64,000 nucleotides of DNA from Alphaproteobacteria bacterium (GCA_025350465.1 JANXXU010000024.1:62001-126000), one strand, 5' to 3'; counted from the stretch's first letter, positions 25,714 through 35,690 are shown. Made by a program: numbers and translations. The notes: generated from the sequence alone by a model not told the origin.

Positions 25714-27726
25714 ATGACGATCGTCGCATCGCTCTGGTGCGTCGGGGCTTTCCTGGGGCTCAGTATCGTGGCGGTCGCCTGCGCCCGCTTGTCCGCGGCC
25801 AGCGCCATCGTTTACGCGGGATGTCTCATCGCCTCGACCGTCGGGCTCAGCGCCGGGCTCGAGCATCTGATCGCGGCGTCCGCGCCGCCGCAGACCTTGC
25901 AATTGCCGCTCGGACTGCCATGGCTCGGCGCTAATTTCAGAGTGGACATGCTGTCGGCGTTTTTCTTGCTGGTCGTCAATCTCGGCGGCGCCGCCGCAAG
26001 TCTTTTTGCGCTGGGATACGGTCAGCATGAGCAGGCGCCGCACCGCGTGCTGCCGTTCTTCGCCGCGTTTCTCGCCGGCATGAACCTTGTCGTTCTCGCC
26101 GACGATGCGTTCGCATTTCTCCTGAGCTGGGAGTTCATGTCGCTTGCGTCTTGGGCGTTGGTCATGGCGCACGACCGCGAGCCCGAGAATTTGCAAGCCG
26201 GATACATCTATTTGCTGATGGCGAGCTTCGGCACCGTCGCCCTGTTGCTGGCGTTCGGATTGTTGGCCGGCCCCGGCGGTTCCTATGCCTTTGCCGACCT
26301 TCGTTCGCATCCACCGTCGGATCAGGTTGCGGCGGCGGTTCTCGCTCTCGCGCTCATCGGCACCGGGTCGAAGGCGGGGCTTGTGCCGCTTCACGTCTGG
26401 CTGCCGCTCGCGCATCCCGCGGCGCCGAGCCACGTCTCCGCCTTGATGAGCGGCGTCATGACGAAGGTCGCGGTCTATGCCTTCGTGCGCATCGTCTTCA
26501 GCTTTCTGGGGCCGCCGGAGTCGTGGTGGTGCGTCCCGGTTCTCGTCGCGGGCGGGTCTTCGGCCGTCCTCGGCGTTCTCTATGCGCTCAACCAAGGCGA
26601 TTTGAAGAAGCTCCTTGCCTACAGCACGATCGACAATATCGGCATCATCTTCATCGGCCTCGGCCTCGCCCTCGCTTTCCAAGCAAACGATCTGGGCCAG
26701 GCCGCAGCTTTGGCGATGACGGCGGCGCTGCTTCACGTATTCAACCACTCCTTGTTCAAGAGCCTGCTGTTCTTCGGCGCGGGCGCCGTTCTCGGCGCCA
26801 CGGGCGAGCGCGACTTCGAGCGCCTTGGCGGACTCATCCACACGATGCCGGTGACCGCGTTCCTGTTCCTGGTGGCGAGCGTCGCGATCTGCGCACTGCC
26901 CCCGCTCAATGGCTTCGTCTCGGAGTGGCTGACGTTTCAGGCGGTGCTGATCAGCCCGCAGCTTCCGCAATGGGGCTTGCGCTTTCTCGTGCCGGCGATT
27001 GGCGCGCTCCTGGCGCTCGCGGCTGCGCTGGCCGCCGCGTGCTTCGTCAAGGCATTCGGCTTTGCGTTCCTCGGGCGCGCGCGAAGCGAGGCGGCGAAGC
27101 AAGCGCGTGAGACCGACGCATTTTCAGTTGCCGGCATGTTCTGCCTCGCCGGCTTGTGCGCGTTCGCCGGAATCCTGCCGGGCTTCATCATCGATCGGAT
27201 CGCGCCGGTCACGCAATTGCTGCTCGATAGCCGGTTGCCGGTGCAAGCCGACGTGCCGTGGCTGTCGATCATTCCGATTAGCCAGAGCCGCAGTTCCTAT
27301 AACGGGCTCTTGGTGTTTGTGTTCATCCTGATTTCCTCGCTTGGCGCTATCGAGGCGATCCACCGGCTGGCATCGCGGCGCGTGCGCCGCGCGCCGGCAT
27401 GGGATTGCGGTTTTCCAGACGCGGCGCCGTCGACGCAGTACTCGGCCGGAAGTTTCGTGCAACCGCTGCGGCGGGTCTATGGCACGTTGATTTTCCTCGC
27501 GCGGGAAACGGTTCGCATGCCGGCACCCGGCGATACCGCACCGGCGAGCTTCCGTGTCGACATCCAAGATCTGGCTTGGCGATTTATCTACACGCCGATC
27601 GTGAGCAGCGTGAACATCGTCGCCGATCGGCTGAACTATCTGCAATACATGACCATCCGGCGATATCTCGCGCTCGTCTTCTCTGCGCTCATTTTCCTCT
27701 TGATCGTGCTGGCGTCATGGCCCTGA
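25714..27726 (+). CDS. hyfB: Hydrogenase-4 subunit B-like antiporter subunit (NuoL-type)
   Basis: A 670-residue protein with about 16 helices, related to NuoL and Mrp antiporter subunits. The proton channel core is readable: LSWEFMSLASWALVM, then KAGLVPLHVWLPLAHPAAPSHVSALMSG, and KKLLAYSTIDNIGIIFIGLG with the key lysines and the His pair region HVFNHSLFKSLLFFGAGAV. The C-terminal cytoplasmic segment CGFPDAAPSTQYSAGSFVQPLRR is specific to the HyfB/HycC branch. First gene of the complex; the last 10 bases overlap hyfC. Confidence 0.92.
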   Translation: MTIVASLWCVGAFLGLSIVAVACARLSAASAIVYAGCLIASTVGLSAGLEHLIAASAPPQTLQLPLGLPWLGANFRVDMLSAFFLLVVNLGGAAASLFALGYGQHEQAPHRVLPFFAAFLAGMNLVVLADDAFAFLLSWEFMSLASWALVMAHDREPENLQAGYIYLLMASFGTVALLLAFGLLAGPGGSYAFADLRSHPPSDQVAAAVLALALIGTGSKAGLVPLHVWLPLAHPAAPSHVSALMSGVMTKVAVYAFVRIVFSFLGPPESWWCVPVLVAGGSSAVLGVLYALNQGDLKKLLAYSTIDNIGIIFIGLGLALAFQANDLGQAAALAMTAALLHVFNHSLFKSLLFFGAGAVLGATGERDFERLGGLIHTMPVTAFLFLVASVAICALPPLNGFVSEWLTFQAVLISPQLPQWGLRFLVPAIGALLALAAALAAACFVKAFGFAFLGRARSEAAKQARETDAFSVAGMFCLAGLCAFAGILPGFIIDRIAPVTQLLLDSRLPVQADVPWLSIIPISQSRSSYNGLLVFVFILISSLGAIEAIHRLASRRVRRAPAWDCGFPDAAPSTQYSAGSFVQPLRRVYGTLIFLARETVRMPAPGDTAPASFRVDIQDLAWRFIYTPIVSSVNIVADRLNYLQYMTIRRYLALVFSALIFLLIVLASWP

Positions 27727-28673
27727 TCCCCGAGCTCATTGTCCAAGGCGTGCAGATGTTTCTGGTGCTTGCACTGGCGCCGGCGCTCGTCGGCTTCGTG
27801 CGGAAGGTCAAGTCGCAACTATTGCGCCGGCAGGGGCCACCGATCGTTCAGCCCTATCGCGATTTGATCCGGCTGCTGCGCAAAGACGTCGTGCTTGCGC
27901 ACAACGCCTCGTGGCTCTTCCGCGCGGCGCCTTACTTGATCTTCGCGGCAACTTGGGTTGCGGCCGCTCTGGTGCCGACCTTCGCCGCGGGCCTCATGTT
28001 CAGCTGGAGCGCCGACCTCGTCGCCATCATCGCGCTCCTCGGCAGCGCGCGGTTCTTCCTTGCCCTCGCAGGCCTCGACGTCGGCACGAGCTTTGGCGGG
28101 ATCGGCTCCAGCCGCGAAGTCATGTTCGCATCTCTGGCCGAGCCGGCTTTGATTGTCATCGTGTTCACGCTGGCGATGATTGCGGGGTCGACGCAACTGT
28201 CGACCATAGCGAGCTTCATGGCATCGTCGGCGGTAGGCTTGCGCGTGTCGTTGGGCCTCGCGCTGATCTCACTGGTCATCGTCGCGCTCGCCGAGAACGC
28301 CCGTATCCCCGTCGACAATCCGGCCACCCATCTCGAACTCACCATGGTCCACGAAGCGATGGTGCTCGAATACTCGGGACGTCATCTGGCACTCGTCGAA
28401 CTCGCGTCGTGGCTCCAATTGCTCGTCTATGTCTCGCTGATCGGTTGCATTTTTTTTCCATGGGGATTGACGGCTGCGGGAACGAGCCCCGGCGGCTATC
28501 TGGCAGGCCTTGCGGCTTACGTTCTGAAACTCGTCGCCAGCGGCGTGTTGCTGGCGACGTTTGAAGTCACGATCGCCAAGATGCGCGTTTTCCGCGTGCC
28601 CGAATTCGTCGGCGTCGCGCTCATGCTGGCGTTGCTCGCGATGTTGCTGCGTTTCGTGTCGAGCAGCCTATGA
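27717..28673 (+). CDS. hyfC: Hydrogenase-4 subunit C-like membrane anchor (NuoH-type)
   Basis: A 318-residue NuoH-like subunit with about eight helices. ARRQGPPIVQPYRDLIRLLRKD is the conserved first loop (here read as LRRQGPPIVQPYRDL), and ENARIPVDNPATHLELTMVHEAM is the quinone-site loop signature with its conserved acidic residues. It would link the soluble module to the antiporter subunits. The start ATG at 27717 lies inside the end of hyfB. Confidence 0.93.
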   Translation: MALIPELIVQGVQMFLVLALAPALVGFVRKVKSQLLRRQGPPIVQPYRDLIRLLRKDVVLAHNASWLFRAAPYLIFAATWVAAALVPTFAAGLMFSWSADLVAIIALLGSARFFLALAGLDVGTSFGGIGSSREVMFASLAEPALIVIVFTLAMIAGSTQLSTIASFMASSAVGLRVSLGLALISLVIVALAENARIPVDNPATHLELTMVHEAMVLEYSGRHLALVELASWLQLLVYVSLIGCIFFPWGLTAAGTSPGGYLAGLAAYVLKLVASGVLLATFEVTIAKMRVFRVPEFVGVALMLALLAMLLRFVSSSL

Positions 28674-29335
28674 AACACGACTTCTTCTTCGATGTGGCGC
28701 ACATGCTCGCGGGCGGCCTGGTGCTCGTCAGCTTCCTGATGCTCTACCAAGACCGGCTCTATGCGCTCATCAACGTCTTCGCCCTTCACGCCTTCGTGCT
28801 GGCGCTGTCCGTCGCTTGGCAAGCCTTCATCCAAGACGCGCCGCATCTCTACGTCACGGCGGTGATCGCGCTCGGCTTCAAAGCCATCGTCATTCCGGTG
28901 GCGCTTCATCGCATCGTCGAGCGGCTCGGTATCCACCGTGAAATCGAAACCGTGGTGAATATCGGCGTGACGATGCTGGGTGGCATCGGCCTCGTCGCGT
29001 TGGCGATGGTGGTGATGCTGCGCGTGACGCCAACGGCCGACGCTTTGGCGCGCGAGGATCTGGCCTTCGCACTCTCGGTCCTGCTCCTCGGTCTCTTGAT
29101 GATGGTGACGCGGCGCAATGCGGTGAGCCAGGTCATCGGCTTCATGTCGCTCGAAAACGGCTTGATTCTGGCGGCAACGGGCGCCAAGGGCATGCCGCTG
29201 GTGGTCGAGATCAGCGTCGCCTTCTCGGTCTTGATCGCCTTCATCGTGATCGGAATCTTCTTGTTTCGGATTCGCGAGCGTTTCGACACCGTCGACCTGC
29301 AGGCACTCGACAGCTTTCGCGGGGACAGCGAATGA
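28670..29335 (+). CDS. hyfE: Hydrogenase-4 component E-like (NuoK-related)
   Basis: A 221-residue membrane protein with about six helices; the C-terminal half resembles NuoK (LMMVTRRNAVSQVIGFMSLENGLIL, with the membrane glutamate). ATGA overlaps on both sides (hyfC stop and hyfF start) show tight coupling. In the known complexes this subunit forms part of the proton path between NuoH- and NuoN-like subunits. Confidence 0.9.
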   Translation: MKHDFFFDVAHMLAGGLVLVSFLMLYQDRLYALINVFALHAFVLALSVAWQAFIQDAPHLYVTAVIALGFKAIVIPVALHRIVERLGIHREIETVVNIGVTMLGGIGLVALAMVVMLRVTPTADALAREDLAFALSVLLLGLLMMVTRRNAVSQVIGFMSLENGLILAATGAKGMPLVVEISVAFSVLIAFIVIGIFLFRIRERFDTVDLQALDSFRGDSE

Positions 29336-30780
29336 ACTTGGGCCCGTTCGATCCCGTCGTCGCCATTCTCGCCATCCCGGCGGGCGCGGCGATCCTGCTC
29401 GCGCTGCTCCCCGGCTATCTGGCGACGTCGCGGCTCAATGTGCTCGCCTCATTCTCGACCTTCGTCTCGGCCTTCACACTTTTCTTTGCGCCGCACCGGC
29501 AAAGCCAATTCTTCCTGATCGACGACGTGAACATCGTCTTCGTCACGCTGACGACCTTCGTCGCCTTCACCACCAGCGTCTTCAGCGCCAGCTATATCGG
29601 GCACGAACTGGAGAGCGGGCGTTTGACGCCCGTCTATTTGCGCTTCTATCACGCGATGTATCAGGTGCTGATGCTGGCGATGAACTTGGCGCTGGTTGCG
29701 AACAATATCGGCCTCATGTGGGTCGCGATCGAGATGGCGACGCTGACGACCGTGCTGATGGTCGGCATTTATCGCACGCCCGCGGCGATCGAGGCGGCGT
29801 GGAAATATTTTATCCTGGGAAGCGTCGGCATCGCGCTCGCGCTGTTCGGCACGATCCTCGTTTATATGGCGGCGCGACCGACAGTCGGCGAAGGCCTCGA
29901 CGCGATGGCGTGGACGACTCTTGTCGCTCATGCGTCGACGTTCGACCCGGCGCTTTTGAATGTCGCGTTCGTTTTCTTGCTGCTGGGTTATGGAACCAAG
30001 GTCGGTTTGGCGCCGCTCCACGCGTGGCTTCCCGATGCGCACGCCGAGGGCCCGACGCCGATTTCGGCTGTGCTGTCGGGCCTGCTGCTGAACGTTGCGC
30101 TTTACGCGCTGCTGCGCTTCAAGCTTTTGATGGCGACCAATCCCGGCGCGATCGCGACCGGCTCGCTGATGGTGGCGATGGGACTTCTGTCGGTGGTGTT
30201 CGCGAGTTTCATGCTCTATCGCCGCCGCGACATCAAACGGCTCTTCGCTTATTCCTCGATCGAACATATGGGGATCATCACGTTCGCATTCGGCATGGGC
30301 GGACCGCTCGCGAACTTCGCCGGGCTCTTGCATATGACAATGCATAGCCTGACGAAGTCGGCGATTTTCTTCGCCGTCGGCCATATCTCGCAGATCAAGG
30401 GAACTCAGAAGATCGCCGATATTCGCGGCCTGACGGAGACGCATCCGATTCTGGGCTGGGGCCTTGTTCTCAGCGTCGTCGCGATAGCCGGTCTGCCGCC
30501 GCTCGGGATCTTCATGAGCGAATTCTTGGTCGTCACCTCTACCTTTGCGCGCGAGCCGGCACTTGCCATCATCTTGGTGTTCGGCGTCATTCTGGCGCTC
30601 GGCGCGCTATTCTTACGCTTGAATAGCGTCGCCTTCGGCGAGCCCACCGGCAGCAGGGCGCCGTCGCAAGCTTCCTATGTGCCGATGTATGCGCATCTGG
30701 CGTTGGTAACCATCGCCGGCATCTATTTGCCGCCGCCGCTCGTCACCTGGTTTCAACATGTCGCGCGGTTGTTGGGATAG
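29332..30780 (+). CDS. hyfF: Hydrogenase-4 subunit F-like antiporter subunit (NuoN/M-type)
   Basis: A 482-residue second antiporter-like subunit with about 14 helices. Core segments: WVAIEMATLTTVLMVG (membrane glutamate), GTKVGLAPLHAWLPDAHAEGPTPISAVLSG (lysine and loop signature), RRRDIKRLFAYSSIEHMGIITFAFGMGG, and LTKSAIFFAVGHI. It overlaps hyfE by four bases and ends three bases before the large subunit gene. With hyfB it gives the complex two ion-pumping subunits. Confidence 0.92.
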   Translation: MNLGPFDPVVAILAIPAGAAILLALLPGYLATSRLNVLASFSTFVSAFTLFFAPHRQSQFFLIDDVNIVFVTLTTFVAFTTSVFSASYIGHELESGRLTPVYLRFYHAMYQVLMLAMNLALVANNIGLMWVAIEMATLTTVLMVGIYRTPAAIEAAWKYFILGSVGIALALFGTILVYMAARPTVGEGLDAMAWTTLVAHASTFDPALLNVAFVFLLLGYGTKVGLAPLHAWLPDAHAEGPTPISAVLSGLLLNVALYALLRFKLLMATNPGAIATGSLMVAMGLLSVVFASFMLYRRRDIKRLFAYSSIEHMGIITFAFGMGGPLANFAGLLHMTMHSLTKSAIFFAVGHISQIKGTQKIADIRGLTETHPILGWGLVLSVVAIAGLPPLGIFMSEFLVVTSTFAREPALAIILVFGVILALGALFLRLNSVAFGEPTGSRAPSQASYVPMYAHLALVTIAGIYLPPPLVTWFQHVARLLG

Positions 30781-30783
30781 CGG

Positions 30784-32280
30784 ATGAGCACGGCGGTCAG
30801 CGCACTCATGAGCGAAGGACGTGCGGTGGCGCAACACCGCCCGTGGCCGCGTGTGGTCGTCTCGGCGAAGGCGTGGATAGGTATGACGAACGCGCTCGTC
30901 GAAGGCCGGCTGACCTTGCTCGGGCTTTGGGGCGAAACGACCGCGATCCACGCAGCACTCATCGCGTCTGAAACGAATGAGATTTGCGTCGCGTCGCTCG
31001 AATGTCCGGATGGGCGCTATCCATCGATCGGCAAAGCGCACCCGCCTGCGATCAGACTGGAACGCGCGGCGAAGGATTTGTTCGGACTGACGCCGATGGA
31101 GGCGCACGATACACGGCCGTGGCTCGACCACGGGCGTTGGAAGCGCGGCGTGGAGGAACCTGGTGCGCCGCCGCCCTATCCGTTCTTGACCTCAGAAGGC
31201 GAAAGTCTTCATCAAATTCCCGTCGGCCCCGTCCACGCCGGCATCATCGAGCCCGGGCACTTCCGCTTCACGGCGAACGGCGAGACCGTTGTGCGTCTCG
31301 AAGAGCGGTTTGGCTACGCCCACAAAGGTATCGAGACGCTGATGGCGGGCGCCACCATCGATCGCGCGGCACGCTTGGCGGGACGCGTGTCGGGCGATTC
31401 CACCGTCGCCTACGCTCTTGCATTCGCGCGCGCGGTCGAAAGCGCGCTGGAAATCGAAGCTCCGCCGCGCGCCCAATTGCTGCGCGCCTTGATGGCGGAG
31501 TTCGAGCGGCTTGCCAATCATTTCGGCGATTTCGGCGCGATCTGCAACGATGCGTCGTTTGTCTTGATCCATGCCCATTGCGGCGTGCTGCGCGAAGGCG
31601 TGCTGCGCCTTGCCGAGCGCTGCTTCGGCCATCGCTTGATGATGGATCGCATCGTTCCGGGCGGCGTGGCGAACGATTTGGATACGGGCGCGCCGGCCGC
31701 GATCATCGCCTTCATCGCCGAGGCGCGCACGCGCTTTAAACACCTCGTCTCGCTCTATGACACGACCGCCTCGCTGCAAAATCGCACCGTGACGACGGGG
31801 ATTTTGTCGCCGACGCTTGCCCGCCAGTTCGGCGCGGGCGGTTATGTCGGACGCGCCTCGGGCCGCGCGTTCGATGCGCGGCGCACGCCGGGATATGCGC
31901 CGTATCTCGACCTTCGCTTCGAGGTGCCGGTGTTGACCCACGGCGATGTCGATGCGCGCGTGTGGATTCGCATTCGCGAGGTCGAGCAGAGTTTCGGTTT
32001 GATCGAACAAATTCTGAACAGGCTCGAAGCAGGGCCGCTGACGGCGTCACTCGCGGCGCGCGACGAGGCGCACGAGGGGATAGCGCTGGTCGAAGGTTTT
32101 CGCGGCGACATCTTGGTTTGGCTGCGTCTTGAGAACGGCGTCGTGTCGCGCTGTCATTTGCGCGACCCGTCTTGGTTTCAATGGCCGCTGCTGGAGGCGG
32201 CGATCGAAGGCAACATCGTCGCCGACTTTCCGCTCTGCAACAAATCGTTCAACTGCTCTTATTCCGGTCACGACCTTTAG
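30784..32280 (+). CDS. hyfG: NuoC/NuoD fusion subunit (HyfG-like) lacking [NiFe] ligands
   Basis: A 498-residue fusion. Residues 65-120 are NuoC-like (LECPDGRYPSIGKAHPPAIR, RAAKDLFGL, DTRPWLDHGRW). Residues 145-498 are the NuoD/hydrogenase large-subunit fold (ERFGYAHKGIETLM). Group 4 [NiFe] hydrogenases have R-[IV]-C-G-I-C-S near residue 203; here it reads RVSGDSTVAY, so both cysteines are serine (Ser203, Ser206). The C-terminal DPCxxC is replaced by FPLCNKSFNCSYSGHDL. A [NiFe] centre therefore cannot form. It belongs to the hydrogenase-related (Ehr-like) group whose reaction is unknown. Confidence 0.9.
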   Translation: MSTAVSALMSEGRAVAQHRPWPRVVVSAKAWIGMTNALVEGRLTLLGLWGETTAIHAALIASETNEICVASLECPDGRYPSIGKAHPPAIRLERAAKDLFGLTPMEAHDTRPWLDHGRWKRGVEEPGAPPPYPFLTSEGESLHQIPVGPVHAGIIEPGHFRFTANGETVVRLEERFGYAHKGIETLMAGATIDRAARLAGRVSGDSTVAYALAFARAVESALEIEAPPRAQLLRALMAEFERLANHFGDFGAICNDASFVLIHAHCGVLREGVLRLAERCFGHRLMMDRIVPGGVANDLDTGAPAAIIAFIAEARTRFKHLVSLYDTTASLQNRTVTTGILSPTLARQFGAGGYVGRASGRAFDARRTPGYAPYLDLRFEVPVLTHGDVDARVWIRIREVEQSFGLIEQILNRLEAGPLTASLAARDEAHEGIALVEGFRGDILVWLRLENGVVSRCHLRDPSWFQWPLLEAAIEGNIVADFPLCNKSFNCSYSGHDL

Positions 32281-32288
32281 GAATCGAC

Positions 32289-32807
32289 ATGCGTACGCTC
32301 CTGCTTGAAGGCATTGTGAAGGCGCCGCTGACCGAGCCGGCGCCAACGCCGGACCCGGCCGCACTTGCCGAAATCGGCTCCCGTGTCGATGCGGCGGCGA
32401 AGAAGCGGCTCGGGCGCAGCTTGTCCATCCGCCAAGTCGACGCCGGCTCATGCAACGGCTGCGAACTGGAGATTCATGCGCTCAGCAATGCCTTCTACGA
32501 CCTCGAGCGCTTCGGACTGCGCTTCGTGGCCTCGCCGCGCCATGCCGACGTCTTGATGGTGACTGGACCGGTCACGGCGAACATGCGCGAGGCCCTCGAA
32601 CGCACGTACATGGCGACCCCCGATCCGAAATGGGTGGTTGCGATCGGCGATTGCGCCGTCGACGCCGGGATCTTCGCCGGCAGCTACGCGGTCGTCGGCG
32701 GTGTGTCAGCGGTCATTCCTGTCGACTTGCACATCCGCGGCTGTCCGCCGAATCCGCTTGCTTTGCTCAAAGGTCTGCTCGCACTCGTCGAGAGCAGCGC
32801 GGAGTGA
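32289..32807 (+). CDS. hyfI: NuoB/HyfI-like iron-sulfur subunit
   Basis: A 172-residue small subunit that should carry the N2-type [4Fe-4S] cluster. Ligands: Cys55 and Cys58 (GSCNGCELE), Cys122 (AIGDCA) and Cys152 (RGCPPNP); all four are intact. The CxxC spacing is of the hydrogenase type rather than the tandem CC of complex I. The ATG at 32289 lies eight bases after the hyfG stop. Last gene of the cluster; no NuoI/HyfH- or HyfA-like ferredoxin gene follows. Confidence 0.92.
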   Translation: MRTLLLEGIVKAPLTEPAPTPDPAALAEIGSRVDAAAKKRLGRSLSIRQVDAGSCNGCELEIHALSNAFYDLERFGLRFVASPRHADVLMVTGPVTANMREALERTYMATPDPKWVVAIGDCAVDAGIFAGSYAVVGGVSAVIPVDLHIRGCPPNPLALLKGLLALVESSAE

Positions 32808-32891
32808 TATCCAAGCGACTTGTCGTCAGGATTCGGTTGAACGCAGTCGCCTACCCCTGGCACAACTGCGGACGCTCTATCAGGAGTAGGC

Positions 32892-33533
32892 ATGGCGAGC
32901 GCGATTAGTGCCGAGGCCGCGACGACCGGCCAAAGCCTCGATGCGGCGCATCGCGGATTGCTCGCCGATCCGTCGCTGCAATTCCACTTTGCTCCGCCCG
33001 AGGCGCTGCCGCCGCCACCCGAATGGTTGCAAGCATTGGGCAAATTCCTGAGTCTGTTTGGACCGGCGCTGAACTATATTTTTTGGGCGGGCGTCGCGAT
33101 CATCGCCGCCCTCATTCTTTACGCCATCGCGCGGGAGATCATTCGGCGCCTGCCGGGAACGATGGGTCCAACGGCGACGCCCGAGGCCCCGGCTGCTGCC
33201 GAATTTCGCCCCACCCAAGCGCGGGCCCGCGCTCTTCTCGAAGAGGCCGACCGTCTGGCGCGCGAGGGACGTTACGGCGAGGCCGCGCGCGTTCTCCTCC
33301 ACCGCAGCATCGACGACATCGAAGAGACATTCCCGACGCTCATTGCGCCCAGCCTGACCGCGCGCGAGATCGGGCGGCTTGAGCAATTGTCTGCCAGCGG
33401 GCGGGCCGTCTTTGTGAAAATAGCGCGCGCGGTCGAAACGAGCTTGTTCGGCGGCCGGCCGCTCGATGCGCCACAGTTCGCAGAATGCCGTCGCGCCTAT
33501 GCCGATTTCGTCTTCGGGGCGGCCGGCCAATGA
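32892..33533 (+). CDS. DUF4129 domain-containing membrane protein
   Basis: A 213-residue protein with one transmembrane helix near residues 55-82, a Pro-rich linker and a C-terminal DUF4129 segment: ARALLEEADRLAREGRYGEA, LLHRSIDDIEE, and LTAREIGRLEQL. AGGAG lies five bases before the ATG. It opens a six-gene operon (DUF4129, DUF4350, MoxR, DUF58, SpoIIM, RDD) with overlapping genes. Such DUF4129 proteins regularly accompany MoxR/DUF58 pairs; function unknown. Confidence 0.8.
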   Translation: MASAISAEAATTGQSLDAAHRGLLADPSLQFHFAPPEALPPPPEWLQALGKFLSLFGPALNYIFWAGVAIIAALILYAIAREIIRRLPGTMGPTATPEAPAAAEFRPTQARARALLEEADRLAREGRYGEAARVLLHRSIDDIEETFPTLIAPSLTAREIGRLEQLSASGRAVFVKIARAVETSLFGGRPLDAPQFAECRRAYADFVFGAAGQ

Positions 33534-34747
33534 CCGAAGCCGGTACAGCGCGCGGGCAAATGTTTTCGGCGCGCGTCGTCATCGCGCTTCTGATCGTCGG
33601 TGTGTTCTCGTTCTCGGCGTTCGTCACGCTTTCAACGTTTGCACCCGACTTCAATCGCGGCGACAACGGGGCCGCGCATGCCTTGTCACGCTCGGCGGTC
33701 GGGTTTGCCGGAGCCGTCGAGCTGGCGCGCTCGCTCGGCACCAAGGTCAGCATCGATCGCGCACCACGCAATGGTGAAAGACTGCGAACGCTGACGATAC
33801 TGACCCCTCAAGCGAAACTAACGCGTGAGCAGATAAAGAGGCTGAGCGGGCTCGCAACGCTGGTGATCTTGCCCAAATGGGTTGCGGCGCCTTTGCAGGC
33901 TCATCCGGGCTGGGTCTCGCGCATCACCACGATGGATGAGAACTCGGTCGCAGACATCCTCGGCGAGATCGCGCCCCATACCAAAATCTCGCGGGCGAAG
34001 ACCGGCGCAGCAGCCGCGCTGCACTTCAACAGCGACGGTGCGGATTTCGTGTCCGGCGCGATCGCGGAATTGCAGAGTGTTTCCCCCGACGACCTCGACG
34101 CGATCGTGACGGCGAAAGACGGCCGCATCATCCTGGGAGAGACGCGGCAGGCGCCCGGGATCTATGTTCTCGCCGATCCCGATTTTCTGAATACGCAAGG
34201 GCTCGCCGATCTCGCCACAGCGCGGGTCGGCATTGCAATGCTCGACGTGATGCGCGACGGCGAGCCGATCGCGTTCGATGTCACCCTCAACGGGCTCGAG
34301 CGCGCGCGCAATCTCCTTCGCTTGGCGCTGACACCGCCGCTGCTTGGCGCGACGCTCGCCCTGTTTGCGGCGGCAGCGCTGCTGGCCTGGCGCGCAGTGA
34401 TGCAGTCCGGGCCGCGCGTGAGACCGGGCCGGGCGATCGCGCTCGGCAAGCGCGCGCTCGCTGAGAACTCAGCGGCGCTGATCCGCCTGGCCAGGCGCGA
34501 GTATACGATGGGTTGGCGCTACGCGGTCTTGACGGCAGCAAGTGCCGCCGAACAAATCGGGGCGCCGCGCACCGAGAGCGCCGAGACATTCGCCATGCTC
34601 GATCGCGTCGGCGCGACGCAAGGATTGGCGCGCCCGTTCTCGACGTTGGCGAGCGAAGCCGCACATGCACGTAATTCCGCCGAAGTCGTCACGGCGGCCC
34701 GTCGACTTTATTCCTGGACCGAGGAGATGCTGCGTGCAACTCGCTGA
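33530..34747 (+). CDS. DUF4350 domain-containing protein
   Basis: A 405-residue protein: one N-terminal membrane helix (residues 15-35), an extracytoplasmic DUF4350 domain ([45 protein letters not shown], and [23 protein letters not shown]), and a second helix near residue 270 followed by a helical cytoplasmic tail. The ATG overlaps the previous stop by four bases. DUF4350 resembles a glutamine-amidotransferase-like fold without catalysis; role unknown. Confidence 0.82.
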   Translation: MTEAGTARGQMFSARVVIALLIVGVFSFSAFVTLSTFAPDFNRGDNGAAHALSRSAVGFAGAVELARSLGTKVSIDRAPRNGERLRTLTILTPQAKLTREQIKRLSGLATLVILPKWVAAPLQAHPGWVSRITTMDENSVADILGEIAPHTKISRAKTGAAAALHFNSDGADFVSGAIAELQSVSPDDLDAIVTAKDGRIILGETRQAPGIYVLADPDFLNTQGLADLATARVGIAMLDVMRDGEPIAFDVTLNGLERARNLLRLALTPPLLGATLALFAAAALLAWRAVMQSGPRVRPGRAIALGKRALAENSAALIRLARREYTMGWRYAVLTAASAAEQIGAPRTESAETFAMLDRVGATQGLARPFSTLASEAAHARNSAEVVTAARRLYSWTEEMLRATR

Positions 34748-35690
34748 ACTTCGCCCGCTCGCCGATCGCATTCGCGCCGAAATCGCCAAGGCGATCGTGG
34801 GTCAGGCGGACACCGTGGATCTGATGCTGACCGCGCTTTTCGCCGGGGGGCACATTCTTTTGGAAGGTCCACCGGGAACGGCGAAGACGCTGCTGGCGCA
34901 GTGTTTCGCCCACACGCTCAACCTGCAATTCGGACGCATTCAATTCACGCCGGATTTGATGCCCGGCGACATCCTGGGCTCGAACTTGTTCAATTTTCAG
35001 ACGAACGCGTTCAGCTTGACCAAGGGCCCGATCTTTTGCGACCTGCTGCTGGCCGACGAAATCAATCGCACGCCGCCCAAGACACAAGCGGCACTCCTCG
35101 AGGCGATGCAAGAACGCGGCGTGACGCTTGACGGGAGGCGCAATCCGTTGAGCCCGCGCTTTACCGTCATCGCCACGCAAAACCCGATCGAACAGCAAGG
35201 CGCCTACCCTCTGCCCGAGGCGCAGCTCGACCGGTTTCTGTTCAAGCACGTGCTCTCTTACCCGAGCGTCGACGAGGAGCGCCGCATCGTCGCCGAGCAT
35301 GGTTTGGGCACGCGCACCCACGACGTGACGGCGTTGGGCATCACGACCGTCGTAAGCGCGGAGGACCTCAATGCCGCCGTGGCGACAGCCTCGCAAACGC
35401 GGCTGACCGCCGAGGTGATCGACTATGTCGTGCGCATCATTCGCGCGACGCGGGAAGCCACGACCTTCGAACTCGGTGCCTCGCCACGCAGCGGCGCAAT
35501 GTTGGCGTCGGCGGCGCGCGCCCGCGCGGCGCTCGACGGGCGCGACTATGTCATTCCCGACGACGTCAAAGTTCTCGCCGCGCCGGCGTTGCGTCATCGC
35601 GTGCTCCTGTCGCCGGCGGCCGAGATCGAAGGGCGAACGACCGACGCGGCGCTCAAGACCATCCTCGAGCAGACCGAAGCCCCCAGATGA
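34734..35690 (+). CDS. MoxR-family AAA+ ATPase
   Basis: A 318-residue MoxR ATPase. Walker A GPPGTAKT is at residues 45-52, Walker B is LLLADEINR, sensor 1 is [24 protein letters not shown], and the C-terminal lid has [18 protein letters not shown]. MoxR proteins remodel or insert metal into partners, often with VWA-type proteins such as DUF58. The start is GTG at 34734 with GAGGAG seven bases upstream, giving a 14-base overlap with DUF4350. The stop overlaps DUF58. Confidence 0.95.
   Translation: MQLAELRPLADRIRAEIAKAIVGQADTVDLMLTALFAGGHILLEGPPGTAKTLLAQCFAHTLNLQFGRIQFTPDLMPGDILGSNLFNFQTNAFSLTKGPIFCDLLLADEINRTPPKTQAALLEAMQERGVTLDGRRNPLSPRFTVIATQNPIEQQGAYPLPEAQLDRFLFKHVLSYPSVDEERRIVAEHGLGTRTHDVTALGITTVVSAEDLNAAVATASQTRLTAEVIDYVVRIIRATREATTFELGASPRSGAMLASAARARAALDGRDYVIPDDVKVLAAPALRHRVLLSPAAEIEGRTTDAALKTILEQTEAPR

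Noticed and set aside
25597-27102. A 501-codon minus-strand frame opposite hyfB
   Set aside because: Composition (Arg/Glu/Gln/His) is that of an antisense shadow of a hydrophobic gene; hyfB motifs are unmistakable on the other strand.
32856-32875. TGGCAC-like sequence before the DUF4129 gene considered as a sigma-54 promoter
   Set aside because: No TTGC (or GC) at the needed spacing of the -12 element; only the -24 half matches.
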